This document shows, one piece after another, positions 47,646 to 61,825 of a stretch of DNA of 64,000 bases. The position numbers and the translations under genes were made by a program. Under the pieces are notes generated by a model. The model was given only the letters and a program-made list of their open reading frames with translations, did no database searches and was not told where the DNA came from. Location of the stretch: contig CM067343.1 of assembly GCA_034190875.2 (NCBI GenBank), forward strand, positions 19,839,024 to 19,903,023. The letters run 5' to 3'. Origin of the DNA: Urechis unicinctus. Taxonomy: Eukaryota; Annelida; Polychaeta; Xenopneusta; Urechidae. Numbering within the stretch: the stretch's first letter is position 1; each line of letters opens with the position of its first letter.

Positions 47646-50600
47646 CCTCCCTCTGAAAGAGGCACTTGTCTCATATGAGAAGGAGTATTGCATCTCTCAA
47701 GCAACCATAGATCGGCATATATCATATGCGAATAACGAATACAACATGTAGGGTTAAACAGAAAAGCAAACAATCATCGGATGCACTTCATCCCTTATCC
47801 GATCTGCGATCTTTCGTTGAGGTATGTGTCGATCCACCCTTTTCCCTCCACTGCAAACAGCGTTTAAATGACTTATTATGGCGTACAATATGTTTATGTT
47901 GAGTGGGATCAATTATTGAATGTCTACGTTATTGATTTATCGTTATTTGCCTCCTACATGAAGAATAGAGCATATTATTCATCTGGCAATAATATGGAAA
48001 TGACTTATGGAGTTTTATTTTCGGGCTATCTGTAATTGCATATTCGTGTGATGTATTTCCATGATGGCTATGGAATCAAAACATTAAGGGATGCTAGCGC
48101 ATTCTACGGGGACATTAAGATTCCCATAGGGCATTTAACCGCGGTGTAGTTATTAAGGAAAATGCAAACGTACTTGCAACCAAGGTATTGCAGGTGGGTA
48201 AAAAAAAGAGCCCAGATAATATATAAGTTAATAGTTCACAAAGCATTTGCATCTTAATATCTCTGATGGGGGAACGATGCTAATTACAGCCGCGTTGAGA
48301 TCGCACTTCGTCGCGTGTCCATCATATGGTTTTCCAAGGGCAATCTGAGCTTGCTCTCTCATCAAAGTTCAATTAACTAGTTGCTTAGTACATTATTACG
48401 TTACCATTATTATTACGATCTTACACGCGTGGTTTGAATTACTACGTTACGTAGTACCATATTAAGCTCTCCGAGCACACCCTTTCATTAACTTAACCAG
48501 TTATTTGTGTTCAGCTGCAATTGATGTTTTTGATCATAGTTTATGCAGTATAAATGATCAAGAATATTGCTTTTATCTAGACCAGAAACCTGCCCAAGTT
48601 GCAGATCAATTGCATACACTGATATTGAGCAATACATAAAACGACAACCACTGATATAATCATTCAAATACGCTTACTTAATTCATTCAGTACATTATTC
48701 TAAATTTGCAATGAATACATTTGCCTATTCTCTCAGCTAGTCACTGCTCGGCCTACAGTCATGATACATGGATATTTTCCCCAAACGGATAATGCTCAAA
48801 TATATCAACATGTTAAGCGTACGTCTTACACCAGAAGTCTGTTTGCACCAGCCTATTATCTACTATCACGACCAGCTGGCTACATCTGGTCAGCTCTACT
48901 GACCTATGCTAGGCCTTTGTATTTGCCTGCAAGGAATTACATGCGACAAGTGTATCGTTTTATTGAGATTTATTCAAGTGACCTCGTGGAGAACAGCGCA
49001 AATTTTCCATTATTGTAAATAGAATACACGTTGAAATACCATATTTTTATCTGGAAGATACTCTACCGACACAGGAACTGAAGAGCACAGGACGGCTGTT
49101 GGATGATGTTGCAGGTTTTTATAGCATCCTGCGTGTATTTCAGAGCTGCAATAAATCATTGAAAGATCTCGTTTGAAAAATTATATTGCAGTTTTCATAG
49201 CTGATTGTTGATTACGGTTTTGTTATGTAAGCTGCCGTACTTATAGATTAGTATCTTTATTAATTTTTACCAGCCAATCGTAACAGAAGCAGAAATTGAC
49301 TTCACCTAGTGACATTTTCCACATATCTCATGCTTCTGACGCCATTACATCTGTCTGACATTTATGAGGATTAGCTTTCCAACGCGTGGCGCAAAGAGCC
49401 ATTTGTCATTATGAGTGTCCAGCATCTGTAAATAAAAATCAAGACGTAGAGCTGGAATAGACATAAATACTTAAAAAATCAGGCAGCAGTATTGTTTCGA
49501 AGTGAGTGCCATGAAACTAGACAGGCACCCGCATGCGTCATGTGGCACGCTTTCTGTATTTCACATTGCAAAATGCTAATGTGGATCGAGCTGTCTCCCA
49601 ATCTTGACGCTTATGATATGAAACAATATTTCGATCTATGATATAACTCACTAAATAAACCCAAAATGACTGCAATAACCCGTTGTGATATATGATATTT
49701 GCAAAGTTGCTTCACGATATGAATATATCGCTTAAAATATGATTAGTTCATCATGCCAGGTTACCATAAAAGACAATACGTCATTGTTCTACCTGTTCAT
49801 TGTTTCTTTCCCACACACTTTGAACATGTCTTTCACCATTACTCCTCAACCTCCTATGGAATCGTATTGCCAAAAACAAGCGCGCTCGCCAGACTGCAAC
49901 CAGAAGTGCTTTAAATAAACTAATAGATTATCAAGCTGTAGACAAGTATTGAGTTACGTTTAGGTGTTTGTAATTATTTGCCGTAACGCAAGCGACATAT
50001 ATATATAGCAATCTTTGCGTTTTTGTAATAGCACTGATATTATAATAAGTATATATGTAAATAAAGCGTTACCTAGAACAATACGACACAATTACCTCTA
50101 AATGATCGATGTTCGTATTTATCAAAGAGACATAATAGTGGAGAGTTGTCTCATCGCAGCGCTATGATAAATTTATAGCTGTCAGCAACACAAATTGTTT
50201 CGCTTTGAAACTGTCTATTTTGATATAACTGGTAGGATAAGGTTATTCCATGTAAACATAACCGTCGGTTGGGTGCACGTCATACCATTACTGTGATTAA
50301 CTCCCGTTATTTGAGAATAATGATCTGGTGTATGGTAGGCAATCACAAAAAGCCAAAAATACTACTTTTTCCGAACGATACCATTTTTACGTTCATATTT
50401 CATTTAATAAAGTGAACAAATGAAAACTACATGACAGTTGATTTCATCAACGGAACTTCGATGGGAAGACTGGGAAGTATGCAGTTTAAAGTTACAAACA
50501 CCCATTCCTTGACTCCATGAATCGATGCTTTTGCTCATCTCTGTGCCAGAGCATGCCAATAAATGAAACCCGTTCTATTCATATCAAACCCGGTGTTGTA

Positions 50601-51261
50601 CTGACGCTACGTCACAAGGACATTTGGAACATTCTTTGTCTTGTACGCACTATTGTCAGACATTATAGACAATGGAGCAGCTTTTCGTACTATTGTGGTC
50701 CAATAAAACTCTGATTCCCAATGGACTCTCGTCACTTCATTCGATTTCAAACCTGCGCCTTGCTTTCTCGTGTGCTGTGAGATCTGGTTAAATGGTATGT
50801 GACAGGAATCGGAGCGAAAAGTGATCCTGATTCGGGCGACGCTGACTGTTGCTAGTCCTTAGCACCGGACTGATACATTTCGTGCATAATGCAAGCTTAA
50901 AGTTAACAAATTGTCCACAACAATGTCCAGGTAAACAAATTATCCACTCGTTACCCACAGCGCAGATGGACATTATGGTATTACTGTATACTAAAACTCA
51001 CATTAATGTATTGATATCATTTACTTGATTTATGATCAAACGATATTGTTCATCTCAGCCACATGTTTTTTTGTTGTAACTAGCCTTGGTGTATATTATT
51101 GTTCAAATATAAAACTGCGATTAATGCGCCAAAACATCTATTGATGTTCTAAGATGCTTTGATGTTTCCAAAACTCCTCTCGGCGTTTAAATTCAATCTC
51201 AAGCAGCTGCTGCTGACATTGATATCGGACCCCCGATAGGGATACAAACCTCTCGCCTCTC
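47646..51261. other. Mostly unique DNA; no confident gene
   Basis: 48105-48165 resembles 56250-56320 (around 'gcatttaaccg' and 'attaaggaaaatgc'). An 85-codon plus frame at 48761-49018 has an ordinary residue composition but no recognisable motif. A perfect 6-bp-stem hairpin (TATCGG 51223-51228, CCGATA 51233-51238) lies near the right edge. Nothing else recognised. Confidence 0.5.
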
Positions 51262-51360
51262 ATGCTCCTCGTCGTAAGCTTTGTGAATTACTATACACAT
51301 CGTAACATGCCATTTTGCTGTAAGTAACTTTGGAGTCATGCTATATCGCAACAATGTTCT
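51262..51360 (+). repeat. Diverged duplicate block G, right copy
   Basis: Partner of 46125-46226. 51361-52540 to its right holds no recognised feature. Confidence 0.8.
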
Positions 51361-52544
51361 CTTACGCTTTGCGAATAATGTGCTATTCTAACTGATTGAT
51401 GTTTTAAGTTACACTTTGTGACATATGTTCCTGCTACATTACATATAATCGGCATTGATTAAACCCATCACTTATGCCTTGATCTGATCACATACTAATC
51501 AAATTCACTCGGAATTATAACAAAAAAACAATATTGTAATATCAATTACAGTTCGTGATTATTCTACATGTGTATATCTTATAAAGTGATGAATAGTCTG
51601 GCAACCGGTTAATTCAGGGAGCATCCATGTTAGCAGCATTGGAATGCGTATTGGTAACACTAGGTATAAGAGTGTTTCAGCCTGACTGCAATTGACGGGG
51701 TTTATTATTGAGTTTGAGGCGTATTATGCCTACGTATGGTGTTTGTTACTCTGTCTCTCTGCTCTAGGAAGCACCTAGTCTATTATCACAGTCAACGGCA
51801 ATGAACCTTACACTACCATATGATGTGACAGCAGTATTCATCAGCAGACAAAGGATGAGTTGTCCATGGTTCGTTACATACGATATTCATCACTGCCTTT
51901 GTGAATTTACCAAGCTTTATGAATAGTTAAACATCTACACTATGGACAAAATAAGAGCTGCGAGAAATTCCCCTGAACAAGCGAAGATATTTTTATTCAT
52001 ATCAATAATCACAAATCAGAACGGAGTGAGCTGCTCTCGTTACGACATTGAACAAAAGTATTTGATTGCATGTTAGTTTTTTATGTACCCATCTATTGTC
52101 ACAACAATATACTCAAAATGCGCCCAACACAATCCGCCTGATACGCGCGTATCGACCCGGTGACATGTTCGTCGCATTTAGATTAAATAAAGTCAACTAG
52201 CCAGCCCTGTCGTAGGAGTAGCTCTTAGCTATCATACGTGCAATTGAATGTACGCGACCATTCAGTGAGCCCTCACACTTTGGACGCGCTTCGATTAGTC
52301 ATTTTTGCAAAGTCATATACGTATATGGAAGCACTTTTGAATGACTACAAAGCAGCAGCAGGTCACATTGGATTGAAGTCACTACTTGCACATTTCACTG
52401 ATCTTGTGAGACCAAATCTAAAATTCCCCATATAATTCTGAACTTCCGATGTTCTGAGATGTTCAGTGAGGTTCAGTTAAGTATATCAGTCAGGAATCAT
52501 CTAAGGTTTCAAGGATAAGCTCTTTACTATAATGTACCAACGAC

Positions 52545-53052
52545 CACCTAAAGTGGAGGCTGAGTGAACATATACATCATATGTGCTAATAATCTGGGTA
52601 TACCAACACAGAAAATCCCAAACGTTTAAAGCTGAATAAGACAATACCTAGGATTCTACTTACATGGGTTGCCTTTCATAATCGGATACACCTTGGTCTT
52701 CGGATAGGAGTGAAACTAAAGTCGATGATTTGATTATCACGTTGTTGTGTCTGCCATTATCCCGTCTGATCACGAGCCATGGGAGGTTGCCAGAAAAGGA
52801 ATAAACATCAGTGGATTTGATCTCTCTCTCGAACAAAATTGAATGATGATATACATTATTCCGATGTATCGCACAATATCCGATACAGCAGTGCATGCTG
52901 CTTATTGATCAATTTCAATTATCCTTCCGTTTATTTGTGACAGGTGAAATAAGAAAATAGCCTCACAGACGAGCCAATGCCAAAATCACCATCAATATAA
53001 CAGTTATTTTCTCACGTAATTCACTTCAATTGGATGTCGTTGTCCTAAGGCC
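52545..53052 (+). repeat. Diverged duplicate block J (pairs with 61826-62422)
   Basis: The direct match includes 'tcatatgtgct', 'ttacatgggttgcctttc' against 'ttgctggggttgcctttct', and 'ttggatgtcgttgtcctaagg'. A minus frame of 78 codons (52660-52896) overlaps a different 66-codon minus frame in the partner. 53053-53574 holds nothing recognised. Confidence 0.83.
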
Positions 53053-53574
53053 CTCTGCCGATTGAGGTACCTTACGTTGTAATGGAGCATATTTTATTCC
53101 GGATTCCCAGCAATGATTTAGGAAATACGTCGCATTTGGCACATTGATATTCATTTATGACTGGACAACTGTGTCAAACGGTACCGCTATGTCAAAAATG
53201 TAGTCGTGAGTTATTTCGTAATCTAGAGCTTCGTACTGAAGTGAATGCAATATCACACTCATAAAAGTTAAATATACCAACCGGACTACAATGTTCTCCT
53301 ATTTAACAGTTTATCAGCGTATCACTAATATGGTTTGTCTATGACTATGAGTACCAGTTTACTCACTGAGTTATTAGATTTAAGTGCAGCAGCCTTGGCA
53401 TTCATTAAAAGTACCCATAAATGTTTATGGCATAACGGTAGAGCAGTGCAGGCCTCGTTACAATCCTTCCGTGGGTTAAATTCTTTAACGTACATCAGCT
53501 TAGCCGTTCGTATAGAAGCATAGAAGGATAAATGTTATTGCTTAGCATAAACAAAACAGTGTTGGAGTAGCCAC

Positions 53575-54130
53575 GCTGGCTATAAACGCAAAGCCATCAA
53601 AGCGCAATAGCACATAAGCATTTCATGGATGTAACAAATGGAGCTTTTCGCCATCTCATCGTTCCAGGTAAGACAGATGTGCCAGTGTGGGCGAGGGTAA
53701 TATGTAACCCCCTTTGTCAATAATAAAGCATCATGTTTACTCAATCAATCTTGCACATTTGTCATAGAAGAAATTGAAAGACCGCAATATGACGTACATA
53801 TACACCAACAGCAACTCCTGGACGGCGATATCGTTTGATACCACACCGATACTGCCGTATGCATCACCACAGTTGTTTGATGTCTGCGAAGTTAGAGAAT
53901 TGTGCGAACTCAACACAAGCCTTGTCTGTAAACACTAAAAGAACACGACACCGCCTTCTTGCGTGTTGCGGATGGTAGTTGATACAGTGATGGATGAGCA
54001 ACAGCAAGCAATGCATCATATGTGTCTGAACAGACAACCGGTCGGATGGCTCACTAAGTTGACTGACATCACATACATAGGGTAAATCTGCGAAAGTATC
54101 TTTTGTTCACAAATCGTTGTGTTAATATTA
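53575..54130 (+). repeat. Diverged duplicate block D, right copy
   Basis: Partner of 2405-3010, starting at 'ggctataaacgcaaag'. It leads directly into the old relative of the array unit, just as block E follows block D at the left end. Confidence 0.8.
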
Positions 54131-54329
54131 CACTTGTGCAGACATAAGGTGAAGGTCAAGAATCCTTGCTGTAATATTGGGGAATTAGGGAACAACCCTA
54201 TTAACAGACAAAAACTGGCGTTTGAAACTCATATTTATTATATATAGTGACTATGCACCAACCTGATAATAAACAATAACCGTTGCATATACTCGGTTGA
54301 TAATGTGGTGTGATGCACTGTCATAATGC

Positions 54330-55440
54330 ATTATGCAATATGGTAATCTTCAAGCTTTATTTACTGTCTATATGAGATTGTTACATATCGTGCTGCATGT
54401 GTTAAATATATAGCTGATAGGACGAATAACTGCGCTATTTCTGCTCAGACTCTATCCGTTTTCAAGATTGACTGTCCAAAATTGTTCGCCTCGTACAAAA
54501 TGTAGTATATTGTGCACTTCACGTCACAATAATGATGATTTTCTTGAAAAGTACATTTAATACTGGGGTCACAATATAATTACCTTTGGACACGATTGTT
54601 TATACTGATATCAAGCATTAGCAGTGTGTATTATCATTCAGCCTGTGCCAATTACTTTACCGAGAAACTCGGTAGCGAGAATGAGAATAGTCTATGATAA
54701 AAAAAAGTTTGATAAGCAAGCAGTATGGCGCATTATACTGTAAATGTCTTAACCGTAGATCATGACATGCAACTATTAAAAAGCGCTACGCAAAACAATT
54801 GCGAAGTCATTATGTACCACCAATCCGACGAGCACATTAACACTTCCTCATTGGCTATGCTCGACGCAGTGAATCACAGTCTATCATCTGGATTGTCCAA
54901 ACATGCATTAAACAAAGATATTTTTTGAAGGTATTCCCTATGAGGCACGTGTTTAAGAGTTCTTGGCGCGGTAAGAACGACACTCAATTGGTTGTTAATG
55001 CATTCAGGACGCTTACATCACTGCCTCTGTTCAGTGAGTTATATAACAATGTGTGATGGGGCAATGAATCGTACGGTAATGGAACCTGCGCAACCCGAAC
55101 TAATAATATTTTTTTATGAAATATCAGTCACAAGCGTCCGCTTACAACTCAACCACAAGCTAACTTCAACTTGCTCAGAAATAACCAAGCAATTTACGGC
55201 GAATCACCATTTCAGGAAGGAATCTTGTGTTGGACGTAGTCGGAAGATGCATGGGATGATATGCTTTATAAACATTTAAGTAACTGTGAGCTATAAATAG
55301 CGAGAGGCACTGTTATGACATTTGGCAAGCAAGGAAACAAGGGTGGCAACGCATTTAAAAACGCTTTTGTCCAGCTAGAGGACAGTGTATGAGGTAATGG
55401 CAACAACGTTGGGATAAGCGTATAGTTAACCTAGTAAATA
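54330..55440 (+). repeat. Old single-copy relative of the 4.2 kb array unit
   Basis: Matches the left 0.9 kb of the array unit (about 16501-17430) at roughly 70%, including 'gatgattttcttgaaa', 'gacacgattgtt', 'agcattaaac' equivalents and 'gagctataaatagc'. It contains the counterpart of the 27 bp missing from array copy 1 and lacks the (TA)n tract. Frames of 67 codons (54725-54928) and 95 codons (54992-55279) occur here but are broken in the array copies. It serves as an outgroup for reading the array's history. Confidence 0.8.
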
Positions 55441-55605
55441 AAATACCAAGTGCAACATCCTATTATTTTAATTAAATCATATCGATATGCTGCAGGCAAT
55501 CTGCAAACCAAAATCACGGATTACACAGTTGTGAATTCTGCGATAGTATAAGTACAATTAATAATGGTCAATACTGCAGCAGAGGTTTGTTAAGCACACA
55601 TTAAC

Positions 55606-55870
<265 letters not shown>

Positions 55871-56148
55871 GTATATTTTATCTGTGTATATATATATGTA
55901 TATGTATAAATCTATCCTCTATATTATGTCCCTCTCTATCTATATAATATATATGTCTGTGTCTTTGTTTCTTTATCTCTATATCTCTATATCTCTATCT
56001 CTCTATATGTATATCTCTATATATATCTCTATCTCTGTGTCTCTCTCTCTCCTCTGTCTCTCTCTCTCTGTCTCTCTATCTCTCTGTATATCTATATCTC
56101 TCTCTATGTGTCTGTGTGTCTGTGTGTCTGTGTGTGTGTGTGTGTTTA
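55871..56148. repeat. Polypyrimidine (TC/TATC) tract grading into (TG)n
   Basis: The plus strand is nearly all C and T with TA steps from about 55966 to 56105 (repeated 'tatctc' and 'tctctc'), then 'tctgtgtg' repeats to 56146. Mirror-symmetric polypyrimidine DNA can form triplex (H-DNA) and (TG)n can form Z-DNA. The 103-codon plus frame and 64-codon minus frame across it are repeat artefacts. Confidence 0.95.
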
Positions 56149-56341
56149 TAATGAATATAGTTTTAGTTGATTGGTGCTGAACATCAGCTTGCTTCATTAT
56201 TAGTGAACTCTATTATCAAGCCGATATCGTGGTTCTTGCACGACGACATCAAGATGTGCACTTAGGGTATTTAACCGTTGGGTGGTTGATACGGAAATAT
56301 CTTAAACATTTTTTATAAGAAAATATATAACGTTATGTCCA

Positions 56342-56871
56342 CTAAGCACTGTAATAGTGGGCAGATGACTTTTGATGGCACCTTAACGGTTCAGAATGAA
56401 TATAAGTGGCGTCTGGAGAGCGATTAGCATGAGTTATGACAAGATAATCGCCATTGCGTACCGTGTCCTCTTTGTACAGGGCATATCTGTGTTCCCCAAT
56501 GATCATGTAACAGATGAGGTGTAAACCTCCATTATGCTTCCTCGGTTCCATTAAATGTATATGCTTGGTTAGATAAGTAGGAGAAATTGATGGTCGGGGC
56601 TGAGGGGGCGAATCAACCAATGCATAATACGTCACATATGTTGCCATCGCTCGTACCATGTGGTTCTATAAACGCCATTACGTTTATTCAATCCATAACA
56701 TCTGGGAATATGTTTCAATAACTTTTCAGATTGATGCTTTGTGCTGCCAGCTTTCACCCGTGTCCCTAAGGCCTCCATGGGGATTCCAAGCATATTGATG
56801 TTACAATCATTAGCAATGTATGTAAAACTCAGTACCAACTGTATGCAGGCTCCATATACACTAGACACCAT
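56342..56871 (-). pseudogene. Two overlapping minus-strand frames, possible frameshifted relic
   Basis: Frames of 79 codons (56632-56871) and 105 codons (56342-56659) overlap by 28 bases in different phases, and a third open stretch precedes them near 56880-56953. Together they give about 600 bases of mostly open minus-strand sequence interrupted by phase changes, as a decayed gene would. Against this, the duplicate of the upstream part at 46235-46340 differs without third-position bias and has an in-frame TAG. No family recognised. It may equally be chance. Confidence 0.2.
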
Positions 56872-58012
56872 TTATCGTTGGACGATAAATAGGCACGTAT
56901 GTTGGCGCAGACTGAGTCCTAACAGTCCTAATAATTACAGGTATAAGCTGTAAACGCTTCGCATATTTTGATCTATCACCGTCATTCAATATAGCATCGG
57001 CGTTTAAATTACACCCTAAGTAGGAAATAATTGCAATTTATACGATGACAATGTTAGACTTTCATCCTACAAATGCGCACCGTTAAAACCTACATCCTTC
57101 TTGATCGGAACCTAGCGCGTGCAGACGCCATCATCCTATGTTATCACATCCAGCTGACAACATCTGTTCAACTGTACGAGCCAATGAATATAAGAGAGTT
57201 TTCTACTGGTGGTTCTGTATAACATATGTACTATATTTTGAAGGACTAACTGCTTGTCACTATCGTTCATAGAAACATGATGTGGTTTGTAGCACATAAC
57301 CAACGCCATCAGCAATGCATCTAAGGCGAACGGAATATTATTTTATGATCGGCATATAATGGCGAAGATTGCAGAAAAATTCCGTATTACTAGGGGAACG
57401 CATGCCGAAAAATAATAATTCCATCGCGACTTGTTAAAAAGCCAGTATAAAAAACACGATATCGAGCATGGGCATATTAATATAAAAGCTCAGAAACGTC
57501 GCACAAGCGCCAATGAAGTACACATGTTGCTTAAATTACTTGATCTATGGAGAAAACATTAAACTGAGTGTTTTTATTCATCACTATTATCCACCACTAA
57601 AACACGAACACTCAGTTAGTAATTTTGAATGTCGGTATAAGTGCATGACACTTGAGTTTTCTGTATAGTCATCGGTGTAATCATGACCTGCATACTGCAT
57701 AGAACAAATTTCACAGTTTTTTTACTGCCTCAAACAGCAGCAAATGTTATTAAGAATTGGTACCGTGAAACATATGGCAACATATTGCTCTAATCATATT
57801 TTGCCTTCCATGGCTGCAGTCTCAATTAATCTGCCCAACATGTGAACGAGTGCTTGATAAGTGAAAACTAGAGTCGATGAGGGTATGTGAGTGTAGTAGG
57901 CGTTCTTGTTTGCTCTTAACCATCCAGGTTGTCTTTGTGAACGGCAATATATAACAGTTATCCAGAATAGCTTGGATAAGAGCACTTGAGTGCTATCATT
58001 TCTCCTTCTCGT
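56775..58012 (+). repeat. Diverged duplicate block H, right copy
   Basis: Partner of 46235-47645. This copy contains about 150 bases near 56940-57085 without a counterpart in the left copy, and lacks part of the 46900-47340 interval. Confidence 0.88.
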
Positions 58013-58184
58013 TGTGTAAAACTTGCGTGGAGTTGGAACAATGCAACAATTTTGCTTAAGTAAAACAGCCGTGGTTATGCAAAACAGTTTATATGAAACG
58101 AAATAGCCGCCAAGGATATGTTGTTATTCAATATGGATGTCATTTTGCTGTCATACCCATCTTCTATGGTCAAATCGGATTATA

Positions 58185-58483
58185 TATGACCCCGCCCACA
58201 CAGGCACATTGGTAATAACTAGAACATATTTCTAAGCAATATGAAAGCAACTAAGGTCGTTTGCTCAACCTGCTTAATCTAATGAGCTATTTAACATTTA
58301 TGCTTTCGCGTTTATAGCCGTAGTAGATATCAATCTGACAAACATCGTCTATGATAAGCTATGACTATATACAGCTTTATATCAATCCTGTTTAGTGTTA
58401 GCCATACGCTCTTCAGAGGAAAATTTTGTTAATGCACTGTCCAGTGGATGTCCAATGTTTCAATGTGGCTACACATGGATGTA
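58185..58483 (-). repeat. Inverted duplicate block C, right copy
   Basis: Opposite-strand partner of 2201-2570. Its right edge continues as 'gtatactgcatc', where the partner has 100 bp of pure TA. 58484-59405 to its right contains no recognised feature. Confidence 0.85.
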
Positions 58484-59424
58484 TACTGCATCATGTTTGT
58501 TATCGCCCGACGTGTAACTCTTTGATTTATTGTCTTTAAGATTTTTGTGAATTCTGCAATTTTATGGAGTTATGAATTGTCACAAGGTATTCAAGCAAAC
58601 CGTTCTGATAGGCGAGGCGGGGGACAATATACATGCTAGGCATTCATGTGATTCCGTCAAGGTGGATGGATGATTGCAAGAATGAAATGATTGCTGGAAA
58701 AGGAGGAAAATCATTGGTAATGTGATAATCAGACAACAAGTTAAATAAACACGAGACATAGTATGTTTGCAGTACTAATCGGCCATGGTGCAGGAGCCTT
58801 ACCATCGCTCTTTACATTGATAGCTAAATCAGATAATGGTAACATAGGGTGAACGCAGCGGGCGTACTCGTGAAATAAAATTCCATTTGTGCTAGCAACT
58901 ATCCTATCTATGTTTTGAATGGCTTTGATAAGATATGGCTGTCATATTTATACATATATTTTTTATTTCAAACATATAAACCTGCACGTTAGTGAAAAAT
59001 CAGTGCAAGAAAGAAGTGAAGATTAATATCATAATGTCCAAATTGTGGAAGGGAGCTCGCAAATTTGTTGCAGGGAAATAATCATCCCGTCACGTTGCGT
59101 GATGGGCTCTCCTAGAAATGAAATAATGTTTAAATTGTCAATTCCATTCTTACTTAAACTGAACATTACAATTTGCAAATTACAAGCAACATTGGGATAA
59201 CAGAAAGCGCGTAGTCTGCTCACAAAAAGACATCACAGTGTGATCACTGCCAATGCATTAACAAAGAAACTCAATATAGCGCTTCATTAATTGTTCAATG
59301 ATTGGTTGATGAACTGTCAAAAAAGCTTTCAGACAAAAGTTCAGCAAAATCATTCGATTAGTCGGTGGTCTAAACTCCATGAAGGAGAACAATATAAACG
59401 GTTGAATAATACATATATATGTAC

Positions 59425-59590
<166 letters not shown>

Positions 59591-59724
59591 ATGGATAGCG
59601 TTTGAAAGTTTTATATATCATACATTTTTCTATTGATGGCGTATAATTACTCCGGTACGTCAATGGGTCCATTATTTGTAATTGCGTATAGCGCATTATG
59701 TCTGTATATTATATATCTGCATTA

Positions 59725-60085
59725 TATATGCTTTATTTTCCACAGGAGACGCTTTCTTTTGGCGCCACACACTCACATCGATGATCGACTCCAGCTGTGT
59801 TACACCATTCCTATCTGCGAATAAATCAACTACCCATATCAAGATTACGCAATATACCGATAGGACATATCACAGCTATTCCCTGGAGACACTATATAAA
59901 GATAAGTTAGCTTGCGCTAGCTCATCCGTCAAAGCTGCAAAATCAATGTATATTGGGTTTCTGTGACATAACGAACGGACATTCAGTTGATTTATTGTCG
60001 TAATCCCATTACAGCCGATGTAAATTTCACTACTAGCTACGGTTGGTGTCATGCTCGACTTCGTGTTCCTCGCGTAATGCGGTAT
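59725..60085 (+). repeat. Diverged duplicate block B, right copy
   Basis: Partner of 1500-1860. A 94-codon plus frame (59682-59966) spans it and is not open in the left copy. Confidence 0.8.
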
Positions 60086-60245
60086 TCTCCTGGAACAAAA
60101 GGATGCACAAGTTGATTACGTGGGCACGAGCAGTATCCTCCGCTCCGGAGATTAGTAATGCGGTTTTAATGCATACAATTTGCCCCTATTCATTCATTAT
60201 GGAGGGATATACTAACTAATTAATTGCCAGCGCGAATGTTGCTTG
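59880..60245 (+). repeat. Local direct duplicate, first copy (pairs with 60683-61112)
   Basis: From 'ccctggagacactatat' to 'taattaattgccagcgcg' this recurs 0.8-0.87 kb to the right. The last 110 bases are nearly identical ('cctccgctccggagattag' onward), the rest more diverged with insertions. Confidence 0.88.
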
Positions 60246-60399
60246 TAGTTGTGCAACTAGCACAAAAATATCCCCCGGTTGAACATCATAATGTTTTGCA
60301 GCATTTCCCTAGTCTTATGAAATGTGGTCGTAAAGGACACGATCAATAAAGATCCTTCAGTATCAGGATCAAAATCCTCGAGTTTCTCTTCCTCACATA

Positions 60400-60665
60400 T
60401 ATATCAAGTATATATATATATTATTTTCCATATATATATGCGATATAGTATTTCTATAGTTGGCTTTTCCACATATATCCGGTATCAGTGCGTATATGAT
60501 ATATCGATTATGTATATATATATGTATATATATACCTTCCCATACAACACTCAACATTTTATCTTTTATAATATACTCACTTGTAGGAGCAACTACATAT
60601 TACATATATATATTTCATAGATGCGACCGCTATGGATCTACCTATATATGTGTGTATATATAAAT
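60400..60665. repeat. Cluster of short TATATA runs
   Basis: Several 8-14 bp TATATA runs are spaced through unique sequence between the two local duplicates. The overlapping isoleucine/tyrosine-rich frames here (60324-60663) reflect this composition. Confidence 0.85.
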
Positions 60666-60682
60666 ATCAGAGCATTAAAATG

Positions 60683-61112
60683 CCCTGGAGACACTATATC
60701 AGAAGCTATTGAAATTTTTTAGCTTGCACTAGCTCATCACAGACAAATGTCATAAAACAATGTTCTTATTGGGTTTCTATGACATAACGAACGGACATTC
60801 ACGTTGATTTATTGTCGTAATCACCATCACAGCAACGATTTAAGTCAACTGCATAAAGCTACGGTTGAACATCATGTTTTGCAGCTCCCGACTTATGAAA
60901 TTTCCTCGCGTAATGCGGTATTCTCCTGGAATCAAAATCCTCGATTTCTCTTCCTCACATGTTGATTATGTGATATATGAGCGAGAGAGCATAGAGCAGT
61001 ATCCTCCGCTCCGGAGATTAGTAATGCGGTTTTAATGCATACACATTTGCCCCTATTCATTCATTATGGAGGTATATACTAACTAATTAATTGCCAGCGC
61101 GCATGGTTTCTC
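60683..61112 (+). repeat. Local direct duplicate, second copy
   Basis: Partner of 59880-60245, with internal insertions near 60835-60975, part of which repeats sequence from 60280-60395 ('aaaatcctcgatttctcttcc'). Confidence 0.88.
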
Positions 61113-61247
61113 GTTCTTGTGCACTGAAACAGAGAACAATTGCATAAAAACGCCCCGTTGAGCTAAGCACTCATTCACAGGAATGTTTAAAGAATGTTTA
61201 ATTAGGAATGGTATAAATGCGCAAGCTCAAATAAAGTCCCTATGAAA

Positions 61248-61806
<559 letters not shown>

Positions 61807-61825
61807 TGGATTTTAACATCATTAC

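Noticed and set aside
53420-53500. tRNA-like A-box and B-box ('tggcataacgg' and 'ggttaaattc')
   Set aside because: The T-stem and acceptor stem do not pair when laid out as a cloverleaf, so there is no tRNA; a tRNA-derived SINE remnant is possible but unsupported.
56003-56197. Arginine/glutamate-rich minus frame resembling an RNA-binding RE-repeat protein
   Set aside because: It is the translation of the polypyrimidine microsatellite read on the other strand.
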